Assembly: GCA_951799425.1 (NCBI GenBank)
Contig: OX637391.1
Coordinates: 53,295,069 to 53,359,068 of the forward strand
Direction: 5' to 3'
Source: Ilex aquifolium
Lineage: Eukaryota; Streptophyta; Magnoliopsida; Aquifoliales; Aquifoliaceae
Length of the DNA: 64,000 nucleotides
How positions within the stretch are numbered: position 1 is the first letter of the stretch; each line of letters starts with the position of its first letter. The notes below the pieces were generated by a model. It saw only the letters and a list, made by a program, of their open reading frames with translations. It was not told the origin of the DNA and did no database searches. The position numbers were made by a program, and so were the translations under genes. Of the stretch, positions 23,203-34,365 are shown in pieces.

Positions 23203-25182
23203 TCATACAGCTTCATGGGGATGTATTGCTCCTGAAACATCAAGAATTTCATGATTTGCAGTCTTCGCCGCCACCATTTATTGTATTGATTTGTATGTCA
23301 ATAGGTTTTATCTGATCACCATGTGACTTGGATATACTTTTGATCCTTGTTCTTTCCCCATATGACAGTGTATAGACCAACAACTATGATGACCGCTCCA
23401 AGAACCCTAGAGGTTACAAATTGGTGATCTCTGTCAGCCTGCTGTATTAAAATTCTGGAATTACATCTATGATTTGGAGGATATCGAAATCTACATACCT
23501 TCCCAAGTCCATTTGATCGGCTAAAATGAAGGAGCCCATAACTGCTACGATAACCATGCCTAATTAGTCCCGACAAATAATAACTTACTCCTGAAGCAAT
23601 AATTCCCTGCATCCAAATATAATCTTTGTGAAATATATCAATCAGTTTTAGTGTGTGATATTAGTGCCTTTTGGATTATAGGAAACATACCATTAGTTTT
23701 GTACAAAAAAGATATAAGATCCTGTGGAAAATTATGCTAGTTCATATAAAGGTTATCATTTGTTGTTCGAATATTTTCTTGGTCCTGGGGCTACACCTTA
23801 AAACTGGACAAAAACCTGGACGAAGGTAGGATTTGATCCTAGCTCTTTAGGACGACTATAAAAGATTTATCAGATAGATTATTTTCAGCATGCTTATATG
23901 TGGAAACTGTTATTCATCAGTGGAGTCACCCCTGATTGGTTGAGAGTTTCTTACACTGTAAAGAGCAGCTAAGAATGTAGAATCCCACTTTATGGACCAG
24001 ATTGCTGCGTTGCCCCTTTCAATGACAAGGGTCAGTATAGTGCCTTGCATTGCACCCGTCAAACATATCAGAGATGTGAGGGAGAGTGCAGCAGGGTAGG
24101 ACTTCAGTGTAATTGCCTACAAGCAGACACAGTTATCTTCTTCTTTGCTGAGATGATATAGGAAGTGGTCAGCAGAAAATAAGAATTATCGAGTTACCAA
24201 TTTTATTTGACTTCATGTCGCCAGACCAAAAATACTACAATAAAAGTGTAAAAGGGGTGGATGCGGTGGGAATCTCTCACTTGAAGGATATAAAAACAGG
24301 CCCAGCAGAAACACCCTGATGCAATCATGAGAGCGCCGATGATTGGATCTTGCTGATTTGCAGCGGTTGTAGATTGATCATGGCTTTTCTGTTTTGTCCA
24401 AGGCAATCCAATTGTAGGTCCTTGAATTACTGTCATAATCATTGCTCCTCCGACAGTCACCAGTGTCCCTACTATTTTTGCCTGGCTGTGTAATGTCTTG
24501 ATATTCATCTGCTCGAGCCTGAAACACCCCCTCTTCTTCCAGTTACTTCTTTGAATGCATGTGTATGTAGTTCTACGTTATTTATGCATATTAATGTAGG
24601 TAAACATATAGTTAGTTACCTGAGGATCCAAGCCATTAAAAATGTAATAGCAGGAAGAATATTGGACATTGCTGCTGCAAAAGTTGCTGTAGTATACTTC
24701 ATCCCTGTATAGAACAGGTTCTGGTCGATAACTGGCCTGCACAGGGTTATAGTCAGAGGAACATAATAGTATATATACTGAGGTGTAGATGGTAAAGATA
24801 GGCTTAGAGGTTAAGACATATACTCCAACAAGCCGAGCAACATAATCTTCAAGAAGATGGAGGTAGTCATTTGTGGCCTTACCTTCCTGTTAAGTAGAAG
24901 AATCCCCATTACTTCAAGTCTTAACACACATACACACATGAACACACACACATTTATATACACACACACACACATTAGAATTCAGAGAGACCTTTCTAAG
25001 ACCATAGCAAAAGGAGCAAAGACAACAGCGGCTATGACATTCCGATAGACAGCAAAAGTATAATGGCTCATTCCTTGGTTTAGAGCTAACTTTGCTACTA
25101 TAGCTGTACCAGCATAGCCAAACTGCAAGAAAATTACAGCTAAATATGGCTTTGCTTGGTTAAACATCTGGTTCTTGTCCAT
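23203..25182 (-). pseudogene. WAT1-related (EamA family) transporter, decayed copy
   Basis: Seven exon equivalents match the intact copy at 38952-40914: 25182-24992, 24886-24824, 24736-24620, 24518-24281, 24116-23955, 23606-23499, 23406-23203. Exons 1-5 keep their frames and splice sites. Exon 6 is 108 bp instead of 152 because 44 bp are missing, which removes the segment after YYLSGLI and shifts the frame. Exon 7 has an extra A after the GKNKDQ codons that shifts it again. The protein would lose its last transmembrane segments. Family members are ten-helix membrane proteins moving amino acids, auxin or other small molecules. By family norms this copy is non-functional, though it may still be transcribed. 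Confidence 0.85.
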
Positions 25183-25268
25183 TTTATCTCTAGCTTTTCT
25201 CTGCTTTTGTGTGTGTAAATGTTACTGCAAGAAGCTTGTATGCAGGTAATTAGCAGGCATGACTTGCT

Positions 25269-25282
25269 TATATAAATATATA
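25269..25282 (-). promoter_or_regulatory. TATA-like element of the decayed WAT1 copy
   Basis: On the minus strand a TATATATTTATATA stretch lies about 90 bp upstream of the start codon at 25182. Homology with the other unit stops within 10 bp upstream of it, so the two WAT1 copies share a core promoter but not the upstream sequence. Confidence 0.45.
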
Positions 25283-25290
25283 GGGTGTCT

Positions 25291-26393
25291 GATGGACAAC
25301 AATCGTCTCAACACGTCTCTGGATCAAGTCTAGGGACCCCACTATGTGTGACTAATTAAATTGAATATTTTCCATTAAAACCAGTAGCATTTTCCTCATT
25401 TAATATCAAAATCCTTTTTGCTGCTGCTGTCGGGGAAGGGATCATAGAGTCATTGCATTAGGAAAACTAGGTGTGGTAACTACTAAGTGGAGGTTACAGT
25501 GGGGTTACCTTAGTATACTAATATGGTACCATAATTATGCTATTGCTAGCTGGTGTTTGGTTAACCTAATATCAGAATCATGACCATATTAGATTCTAGG
25601 ATCAGTCTAATTGGTTGTTTTCACATTTGTTTATGCTCTTCTAAAATCCAAGTTGCCTGAATAATCCTTGATTTCGTGCGGGCTTTACAGATTGGACTTC
25701 CCCAATTAAGACGTATTGGAGGTACTTCAGTCATTTTATATAATAATCGGGAATCTATCTAGGCTTTAGAAATATGTGATATGCATCTTCTGCTGTAATG
25801 CATGCCTACTGTTTTGTATTCTCGTATGTGTTGTTTACATTTTCTTACTAGGTACAGACAGAATTGTGTTAAAAATAATAGTTGCTGCTATACATAGATG
25901 TACAACATTGTCCCACTTAATTGTTTATACGTTCACTCATGTTGAATTTTTGTGCTACTTTGTTTTGTGATTCTCCAATTTTATAAACTGCACAAATAAT
26001 CTATGGTGTCGAAAAAAAAGTTACGATCCAATTATGTCAAGTTTCAATTCCATAATTGTCAAAATTACTAATTGATTTGACAGTCACAATTTTGAAAAAC
26101 AGTACCTTCGATACACGTAGAAAACCCTTGGGGTATGTTTGGATTGCGGTTAAGGGGGAATAAATCTGGTAAGATAGGGTAAAAAAGTATGTGTAACATA
26201 TATATCTCACGTTTGATAAATAAAAAATATATCGAAAATCTCATTCAGATTTTATCCTAACTTGGTTTGAAAAGTTAACTTTAACCAATTTACATGAAAC
26301 CCAAGGGGGGGGGGGGGGGGCTGAGATTATTTTTATTAGACAGGATAACTAGTGCAAATAACTAACAAGATAACTAATGCAAATGACCGAATA

Positions 26394-26439
<46 letters not shown>

Positions 26440-26825
26440 CTCCTACTCCTATTTTTTTACAGATCTGATTTTTTTGTTCAACAAATTTGTTTTGTCAAAG
26501 TAAGATTCTGTCGACATACCTCAAGAAGACCAGTACGTTTTCTCCCATAAGAAAAATAATTTAAATAATAAATTAACTTTAATAAAGTAATATCCTATTT
26601 GGACTAAGATTACTTAACAACTATAATAATAAAATAACTAATTAATGAGAGTTTGAGTTAATTTTCAATCGTCCTTGTAAGATATGAACACTCGTCTCAA
26701 GAATAAGACATTACAACATTTTTAAAAATTACATATAAGAAAAATGTATTTGAAATTGGTCAAAGGTTAATTTATAAACCAAACATGATGTTGGATTAGA
26801 TAAGTTAGTGGTAAAATAATCAATG
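25291..26825. other. Unit-specific block, left
   Basis: About 1.5 kb with no match to the corresponding position of the right unit (41030-41975). No gene recognised. It includes a G-run near 26306 and a CT microsatellite at 26396-26436. It marks an insertion, deletion or replacement after the duplication. Confidence 0.6.
26396..26436 (+). repeat. (CT)n microsatellite
   Basis: About 20 uninterrupted CT units; plain simple-sequence repeat. Confidence 0.9.
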
Positions 26826-27241
26826 GTATTATATTTCATCACCCTTTTTAATGGGTTTCACAGAAGTGTTTATGTGTTATTCAAACACTAAAAATGATAG
26901 GATATAACTATTAAATTCTAACCAGTTCAATGATAGATGAGTTTGAGTTGGAAAAGAAAGAATATTTTTATAGATCTTCGGTCCAGTCTAACCATGTCAT
27001 CTAATCACACCCTCATTAAGATTGAGAAATGAAAAGAACTGGGTTAGAAGGACAAATGCATGTAGAAAAAGTTGCAACCAGGGCTGTTAATAGATTGAGT
27101 TTCGATCGGATTTTAATTGATCCAAATTGAAATTCGAGTAATCCGTTTAAAACTCAAATATGATCCTATCTGATTAACTTAATTTAATTAGATTTTAACA
27201 AATTATATCTAATTTTTAACTAAAATTTTTCAATATTTATA

Positions 27242-27713
27242 GGGTTAATTGCACTAGAGGCCCCCAAAGTATAAGGTTTGTCTATTTTGGTCCTCAATAT
27301 TTCAATTCCATCATTTTAGTCCTTGAAGTATTGAATATAGTTTTATATGGTCCCTCAAGTAGACAGCGCCTAAATTGTTAACGATTTTTTATTATAAACA
27401 TGTCACGTAATACCAAAATATGAGTAAAAAAATAATTTGGATAACTATTGACTAAATTTCTCCCCAAATTTTGGTCAAGATTTACCCATATTGCACATTT
27501 TTTGTCAAGAACTATCCAAATTATTTTTTGTTCATATTTAGGTATCACGTGACAAATTTATGATAAAAAATCATTAACAAGTTGAATGTTATCTGTTTGA
27601 GGGACCACATAAAAACATATTCAATAATTCATAGACCAAAATGATGCAATTGAAATATTTGGGATTAAAATGAGATAAATTCTATACTTTGGGACCTCCG
27701 GTGCAATTAACTC
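27242..27713. mobile_element. Mutator-like MITE (left-unit copy of second family)
   Basis: Ends GGGTTAATTGCACTAGAGG and the complement of its right end (GAGTTAATTGCACCGGAGG) form inverted repeats of about 30 bp. The 9-bp target duplication ATATTTATA is at 27233-27241 and 27714-27722. Length 472 bp. Present at the matching place in the right unit, hence older than the duplication. Confidence 0.8.
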
Positions 27714-28575
27714 ATATTTATATATATAAATATTTTAGATTAGATCATAATTAGATTAGATATATGTATATCCAAATCTAAACACGTTCAATATAATATA
27801 ACAAATTCTGGTTCAAATTATCGGTAAAAAAATATTAATCCATATACGGTTAATCAGATTTGAATCAAAATTCAATCCGACGGACAAATAAATCCAAAAA
27901 ATCAACTTTATTATGATATCAACGCACACTACCTGGACAAGATTTACATTAAACCAACCTGTCAATTTGATTATCCTAATCAGATTAGATTAATGCATGG
28001 TTTGAAATGCAATTTGACGCTGTTACGACTTTTTCCAGCAAATCGATGTGAACTCACGGTGAGTTTTGAACTACTTTTCGTATTTTTTTTTTCTTAAAGC
28101 TTCCCCAGTGGAGTAGAGTCCGGAAACACAAGATCAAGTTCCATTCGTAGCTGCAAAGTCGCTAGAAATTAAAGCAGAGAGATGTGGTCAGAAGCGTTCG
28201 AGCCTTCAGAGAGATCTGGTCTAGAGCGTTCGGGCCTGCAGAGAGATGTATTCGGGAGCGTTCGGAGTTGGAAATAGACCTGTTTGATTTGAATTCTATT
28301 AGTTGATATCGATTAATATTTTTTTTTTGCAAAGTATTATGTAATGTTTTCTAAATTCAAATTTGGGTATACTATTATATTATGTAATCAGATTATGATC
28401 CGAGCTGAATTATATATACATGTATATAAATTGCGATGGATCCCGAGTCATTATTGATAAAATTGAGTTAGAATTTATATGTAAATTTTTTGAAATGTTT
28501 TAACTTAATTGTGTTGTCCACATAAAATCGAAATTCTCGGACAAATCTTATGAGTTTTAACATATTTAATATGAA

Positions 28576-28925
28576 CAAGGATTAAAATTTCGTTTCGAAA
28601 CGTCCGAAACATTTCTGTTTCCAATGAGATCGAAACGAATCAGTGATGAAATCGAAATTCTAATATTTTGAAGTATTCTATAATGTTTCGAGATGTTTTA
28701 TAATATTTCAATGCATTTGTACAATTGTTTCGAAATGTTTTAAAATATTTCAACTTTCAAGATATTTTTATATATTTCGACCAATGTTTAAAAAAAATAA
28801 TTCTTAAATTTTTTATTTTTTTCATTAAGTTCCCAAAACAGATAGAAACGTTTTCGAAATACGTCGAAACAATTTCGTTTCTTAAGTGACCGAAATAATA
28901 CATTAAAATAAAATTTTGATCCTTA
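28576..28925. mobile_element. Small hAT-like MITE (left-unit copy)
   Basis: The left-unit copy has degraded inverted ends. Its partner at 43731-44079 has a perfect 15-bp inverted repeat, CAATGATCAAAATTT. The flanks AATATGAA/AATATAAA give a near-perfect 8-bp duplication. The inside is rich in CGAAACG-type motifs. Related decayed sequence seems to occur near 54950-55190. Confidence 0.6.
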
Positions 28926-29167
28926 AATATAAATTATAAAAATAAATTATTTTATTTGTAATTAAATTCAAGCCGATAAAAATTGGAATCACACCCAACC
29001 TTTGATAGGCTTTAATAGTTGGGCAACAACAAAAATGCCATCCATCTCATACTTTCACAAGTTCATGCGCTTTTATTGACCATCAAATTATTTTGTGGAA
29101 TAGCTTTCATGTCACCCATTGGTTAAAAATTAAGAGAACTTTTTTGAAGTCGTTTTACACTTAAAAC

Positions 29168-30238
29168 CAATGTTATCAGAATCGGACCGATCATCGAATC
29201 GACAAGGGGACCGGGTCAATGGTTCACTGGTTCAACCGTTGGGTCAACTGGTCGGACCGGTCATATAATAAAAAAATAAAAATATATATAATAATTATAA
29301 AACATAATAATTTAGTTAAAAATATAAAATATGCCTAAAACACATACAATTTATCATAAAATTAATAAACAAAAATATTATTTTATGTCAAAAATAATAT
29401 TAGTCATCATGTCATTTAATGCACTGCACGGCTCCTTTCATCTTACATGATTTATTCATTTTCTTCATTTTTTTTTCCTTTTGGATAAAGCAATCTCTCT
29501 GTCTCTCGATTTCACAATCACACACCTTCTCTCATTTTCCATCTTCCTGATTTTTTAAGCGGTTAAGCCTTTGTTTACTCTCTCTCTCTCTTGGATTTTC
29601 TCTAACCTCTCTCCCTTCTGTCGATTCTGGGTCTCCTCTTAAACCCCCCAAAATGGCGATTTTGAAAGGGTTAGCTCTTTCAAGATTGTTCCTTTGATTC
29701 TATTGAGATCATAAGAGGTAAATCTTTGCTATCCCTCTTCTTCCTTTGATTCTATTGGGATCATAATTTGTTGTGTTGTTGGTGAGCCGCCTGAGCACTA
29801 ATCGTTGTCGATGGTGAGCCGTCTGAGCACTGAACAACCTCGATGGATTGCTTCCCTTGGTTGACTAAGCACTGATCGCTGCCTCCCTGGTCACTGGTCG
29901 CATGGTTGATGCCGCTGATCACAGTCGAAGTCGCCTGAGGCCCTGATGTCGCTGGAGCCTGGTGGTGGTGGTGGTACCTTCTGTTTTGCGATTTAGGGCA
30001 AAAAAAAGCCCCAACTTCTGTACAAATTCTAATTTAATTTATTTTTATAATTTAATTTTTAAATGGGTATTAAACCGCCCGATTTTATAAAACCCGCTGG
30101 TTCACAGTTTTTTATATAAACCGGCCAATTTTCCGGTTTATAGCCGGTTCTCTGCCTTAAGCGGTCCAACTAGGGAATCGGACCGGTCAAGGTCCCAGTT
30201 CGAGGTTGAACCGGTCCGGTCCGGTTCTGATAACACTG
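29168..30238. mobile_element. hAT-type non-autonomous element, private to left unit
   Basis: Terminal repeats CAATGTTATCAGAATCGGACC and, inverted, CAGTGTTATCAGAACCGGACC are flanked by a perfect 8-bp duplication CTTAAAAC (29160-29167, 30239-30246). The right unit has an empty site, so the insertion came after the duplication. 1071 bp, no transposase. Same family as 33456-34320. Confidence 0.9.
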
Positions 30239-30345
30239 CTTAAAACAGTTAGTGTGTCATGACGGAAAAGTAAGGCTAAAATAGTAAAATATAAAAGTGA
30301 TGCACTTTAATAGAAGAAAAGGACAAGTCTATGGTACATCCAAGG

Positions 30346-30383
30346 GGATTTTCGGTACCATACCGGTACCATACCGAAAATCC
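30346..30383. repeat. Hairpin at the duplication/filler border
   Basis: Perfect 12-bp arms GGATTTTCGGTA and TACCGAAAATCC surround a 14-base loop that contains ACCGGT. It sits about 10 bp beyond the last base shared by the two duplication units and could be the end of the element that supplied the filler. Confidence 0.6.
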
Positions 30384-30479
30384 AATGTCATCAAAAAGCT
30401 GAAAAAACACTGTCTAATGTGTGCAGAAACGGACACGTGTAAAGCAAAAACAAGGTAACCGGATTGACCAGTTACTCAC

Positions 30480-32410
30480 TTACAATATACAGTAATGATG
30501 GATGGAAGATGTACCACAACAATGAGTGAGTTACAAGGATAATGGAATATTTACAATTTTACTTGCAATATTTACAACAATAATAGGTACAATAACAAAG
30601 ATATCAGTATTCTTACAAAGTCGTTGGAACCAAGTACAACGGTAATGGGGTATTTACGACATCAGTAAGAAATGTAAAAAAATAATAGGATAAGTACAAA
30701 AGTAAAGGTATATTTACAACAAAAGTGAAAAAATTTACGAGGATAACATACTCGTAGTCAATGTAATGGATGATAGATCAATGTAATATATGATTGATCA
30801 TAACATATTGATCGATCGAAAAAATCTATGATCGATCATTATGTGGTAAGGTAATGAAATTTTAGTAAATAAATAAATAAATATATAATTTGACCGATCA
30901 AAAATATGAATGATCGATCATATTGACCTAATAAGGTGTTTTTACAAAATCATTGAGACGTTAACGATATTACTGACTAAAAGTACAAAATTAATGGTAT
31001 AATTACAATAAGAGTGAGAAATTTTGAAAATCAGTGGAACCAACTACAAAGGTAATGGAGTATTTACTACATCAGTAAGAAATGTACAATAGTAATTTGG
31101 ATAGGTACAAATTTAAAGATATATTTACTACCATAGTGGATAAATTTATGAGGATAGTATACTTGTAGTAGTCAACGTAATGGATCGATCAATGTAATTT
31201 ATGATCGATCATTACATGTTGATCGATCGAATAAACATATGATCGATCAATATATGGTAAGGAGTGGTGTTCCAAAAAAAGAATTTTTGGAAAAAAATAT
31301 AAATATATAATTTGATCGATCACAAATATGAATGATCGATCATTTTAGGTCAATAAAGTGTTTTTACAAAATCATTGCGAGATTAACGATATTAGTGGCC
31401 AAAGTACAAATTTAATGGTATAATTACAACAAGAGTAAGAAATTTTGAACATCAATGGAACCAACTACAAAGGCAATAGAGTTTTTACTACATCAGTAAG
31501 AAATGTACAATAGTGATGGGAATATGTACAAACTTAAAGTTATATTTACAACGAAATTGAATAAATTTACGAGGTTAACATATTCGTAGTCAACGAAATG
31601 GATGATCGATCATTGTAATATATGATCGATGATTACATATTGATTGATCGAATAAATGTATGATCGATTAGTATGTGGTCAAGTGTAGTGTAAAAAAAGA
31701 AAAGTAATTGAATTCGATCGATCAAACGTATATGGTGATCGATCATATTGTTACAGTTCTGTATTTTGAATCAAAAGTAATAAAAGTGTTGTGGTGGTCT
31801 GATCAATCTTGAAAAAAATATGATAGATCAGTAAGTAGGAAGTGAATTTGATCGATCGAGAAATACATATTGATCGATCAAATTGTTGCGGATTTGAAAA
31901 ATGAATCAGAAGAATAAAGTACTGGGGAGAAATGATCGATCGTTTAAAAATTAGATCGATCGAATTAATAAGTGAATGCGATCGATCAACAAAATATATT
32001 GATCGATCATGTTATTGCAGATTTGTAATGTGAATCAGAAGTACCAAGTACTGAGGAGATTTGATCGATCGTTAGAAAAATAGGATAGATCAGTAAGTAG
32101 TAATTGAATTCGATCGATCAAAACTATATATTGATCGATCAAATTGTTGCAGATTTCTAGTGTGAATCAGAAGGAAAAAAATACTCGGAAGATTTGATCG
32201 ATCATTTAATAAATATGATAGATCAGTATGTAGTAAGTTAATTAGATCGATCAAAAAATTATATTGATCGATCAAATTGTTGCTGATCATATGTACTGGG
32301 GACATCTGATCGATCAAATATGTTTAATGATCGATCATTGAGTTACAGATATAGAAGTTGAAGAGGCAAGTGGGATTGCGATCGATCGAAAATAAATATG
32401 ATAGATCAAT
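30480..32410. repeat. TGATCGATCA palindrome array
   Basis: By eye about 27 GATCGATC cores occur in 1.9 kb, most within TGATCGATCA or one-base variants. The left half consists of about three diverged 350-420-bp units (roughly 30530-30941, 30942-31360, 31361-31710) sharing phrases such as tacatcagtaagaaatgtac. The right half has shorter units of about 115 bp built around a GATCGATC pair and a gaatcagaag phrase. The array is absent from the end of the right duplication unit. It looks like the subterminal repeats of a large DNA transposon or a small satellite. No coding signal. Confidence 0.8.
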
Positions 32411-32822
32411 TATGGTGTATTTACTTAAATGCCCTGAAATAGGAATTAATTGAAGTGTTGTAAGGGGGACTTTGTAGTAAATTAACATCGTATTTTACCC
32501 AAATAAATCCCCAAATCCTTCAAAATGAGCCCTAAATCACTCACGCCTACAAGCCATTCAAAATCCATTCCAAATCCTACACAAACAAAAACTCATTCCA
32601 AATCCTAAAAAAAACCATTCCAAATTCTAAAAAACCCAATCAAAATCTCCCAATTCCATATACCCTAAATCGCCCACCACCCCAATTCCCTTTCATGCGA
32701 TCGGCTACGCCACCCCAAATCCATTGTGAATCTTCATTTGGAGAAGAGTGAAAGTTCCATAGTGAATGTTCGTTGTGATTCTTTGTTGAAGAAGAGTGAA
32801 ATTTCCCTTTGGAGCTTTGTTG
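32411..32822. other. Leader between palindrome array and junction ORF
   Basis: A CCAAATCC/AAAAACCCATTCC-rich, C+A-biased stretch with direct short repeats. It probably forms the upstream region of the transposon ORF that begins at 32823. No separate gene. Confidence 0.4.
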
Positions 32823-33371
32823 ATGTCGGGTGGAGAGACAAAGAAACGGAAGAAGGTGGTTAGCGGGGGGAGTTCTGCCAATGCCAAACTCTTTGTGGAT
32901 AAAGATGCTAAGAAGAGGTATGATAAATTCATTGTTAAACGTCCTCTTTTAAGTGAGCGTTGTGTTTATCTTGATGAGCTAGTAGGCAGTGTGGATTGCC
33001 CTGAAATACTTCGGGCTCGAAAATGGGAACCTCTGTTTGCTGTGAATGTGGAAGATAAAGAATTTGTTGAACTGGTTAAGTTTTTTTATGCAAATGTTCA
33101 TGAGTACAAGGAGAATGAGCTGACATTTAAATCATTGATTAGGAAAAAATTCATCACTGTTTCACCTGATCTTATTTCATCGGTAGTCCAAGAGCTGAAG
33201 AGTACTCCTCAGGAAATGTTGTTCGAAGCCATTCAAAATGTAACTGGATCTCCAATCAACCAGAAGAATTTCCAAATTTGGGAAGATGATTCACTCTTTC
33301 TTCAAGTGTATTGGCTGCAAGTTTTTCAAGCAAACATGGAAAGTCTGTTTTATTCACCTTTTTCAATGTGA
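32823..33371 (+). pseudogene. Junction ORF: plant transposon protein fragment fused to a duplicated host exon
   Basis: 182 codons from an ATG at 32823. Codons 1-119 or so (FVDKDAKKRYDKFIV, RKWEPLF, FFYANVHEYKEN) match the N-terminal pattern of the family annotated as putative plant transposon protein. At 33180 the sequence switches, in frame, to exon 4 of the Tify-domain-binding-like gene (SVVQELKSTPQEMLF onward). The exon donor that is AAAG|GTGATT in the intact gene reads GAAGATGATT here, so the GT is lost and the frame runs to a stop in former intron sequence. There is no evidence for expression. It is a by-product of the duplication and possibly a new chimeric gene. Confidence 0.7.
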
Positions 33372-33455
33372 TGTGACTGAATAATAAACAATTTTCTATT
33401 TTCTCACATAAATTTCCTTTTCTCTCTTTTCTCAGTATCATTTCAAGCTTCAGCG

Positions 33456-34320
33456 CAGTGTTATTAAAATCGGATCGGACCGACCGGTTGAATCGGTTAG
33501 ACTGTGAACCGGAACCTGGACCGGTCCGGTTCTGTAATTGGACCGCACAAGGAAGCGGACCGCGCGTGAACCGTTAAACCGACCGATTTTTTACCAAACC
33601 CGTGAACCGGGCAATTTGAATTTCAAGAGTTTAAAAAAAAAAAAAAATCATTTTTTTGGGCCATTTGCCATAAATCAATCGCGTTCACAGCACAGCCACC
33701 TATAACTTAGACGGTCGGACTCATCGCTCCGGCGACCTCTCAAGCGAGGAAGAGAAGGCGAGGGCCAGGGACTCAGGTTAGTCTCTCTCTCTCGGTCAGT
33801 CTGCTAGAAGCTCTGCTAGAACGAGACTCCGCTGTTAGAACGAGCCTCCTCTGCTGGAAGTTCTCTCTCACTGGGTCAGTCTCTCTCTCTGTCACACACA
33901 GACTGCCACAGGAGTTTCGAATACATGGTGGGTGGGTGGGTGGGTGACTCTACATACTTTTTTTTTCTATTCATATATTGGGCCTAGTTGGTGGATGAAG
34001 GGACTGATATTTTGCACAGCCCAGCACAGGTGTTGTATATGAGAATGGTGTTGTCTATTTTGCACTTGCACAGGTATTGTATATGAGAATGGACCAAATG
34101 GTGGTGTTGTATATTTTGCACAGGTGTTGTATATTTTGCACAGGTATTGTAGATATATTTTATATTTTTTAGTTAAATTATTATTTTTATAATTATTATA
34201 TATTTTTTTTATTTTTTTATTATATGACCGGTTCGACCAGTTGACCCAGTGGTTGAACCAGTGAACCATTGACTCGGTGTTCTTGCCGGTTCGATAGCCG
34301 GTCCGGTTCTGATAACATTG
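33456..34320. mobile_element. hAT-type non-autonomous element inside duplicated terminal exon
   Basis: The inverted ends CAGTGTTATTAAAATCGGA and (complement) CAATGTTATCAGAACCGGA are flanked by CTTCAGCG at 33448-33455 and 34321-34328. The target is the copy of the last exon of the Tify-domain-binding-like gene. 865 bp. The family is that of 29168-30238. The left unit has no insertion at this place. Confidence 0.9.
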
Positions 34321-34365
34321 CTTCAGCGTATCTATGGAAAGGATGAAGTGGTCATGCCATCTTGA
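34321..34365 (+). pseudogene. Remnant of duplicated last exon
   Basis: Sequence equivalent to the last coding exon of the gene at 9031-19625 (LQRIYGKDEV.MPS and stop), cut off from the rest by the hAT insertion. A further 14 bp of the exon are missing left of the insertion relative to the intact gene. Not functional. Confidence 0.85.

Larger units (their letters stand above)
19299..30337. repeat. Segmental duplication, left unit
   Basis: This block aligns with 33180-44459 in the same orientation, by eye around the mid-90s percent identical. It starts inside the fourth exon of the Tify-domain-binding-like gene and ends near the sequence gatgcactttaat. Homology is interrupted at about 25291-26825 (partner 41030-41975), where the two units carry unrelated sequence. 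It holds a decayed WAT1-related gene, two MULE-type MITEs and a 350-bp hAT-type MITE shared with the other unit, and one private hAT insertion (29168-30238). Confidence 0.9.

Noticed and set aside
26130-26320. Possible MITE with CCCTTGGG ends
   Set aside because: Inverted similarity limited to about 8 bases and no target duplication.
30480-32410. CRISPR-like or direct-repeat array
   Set aside because: Repeats are palindromic, irregularly spaced and diverged, in a plant nuclear context; no spacers of constant size.
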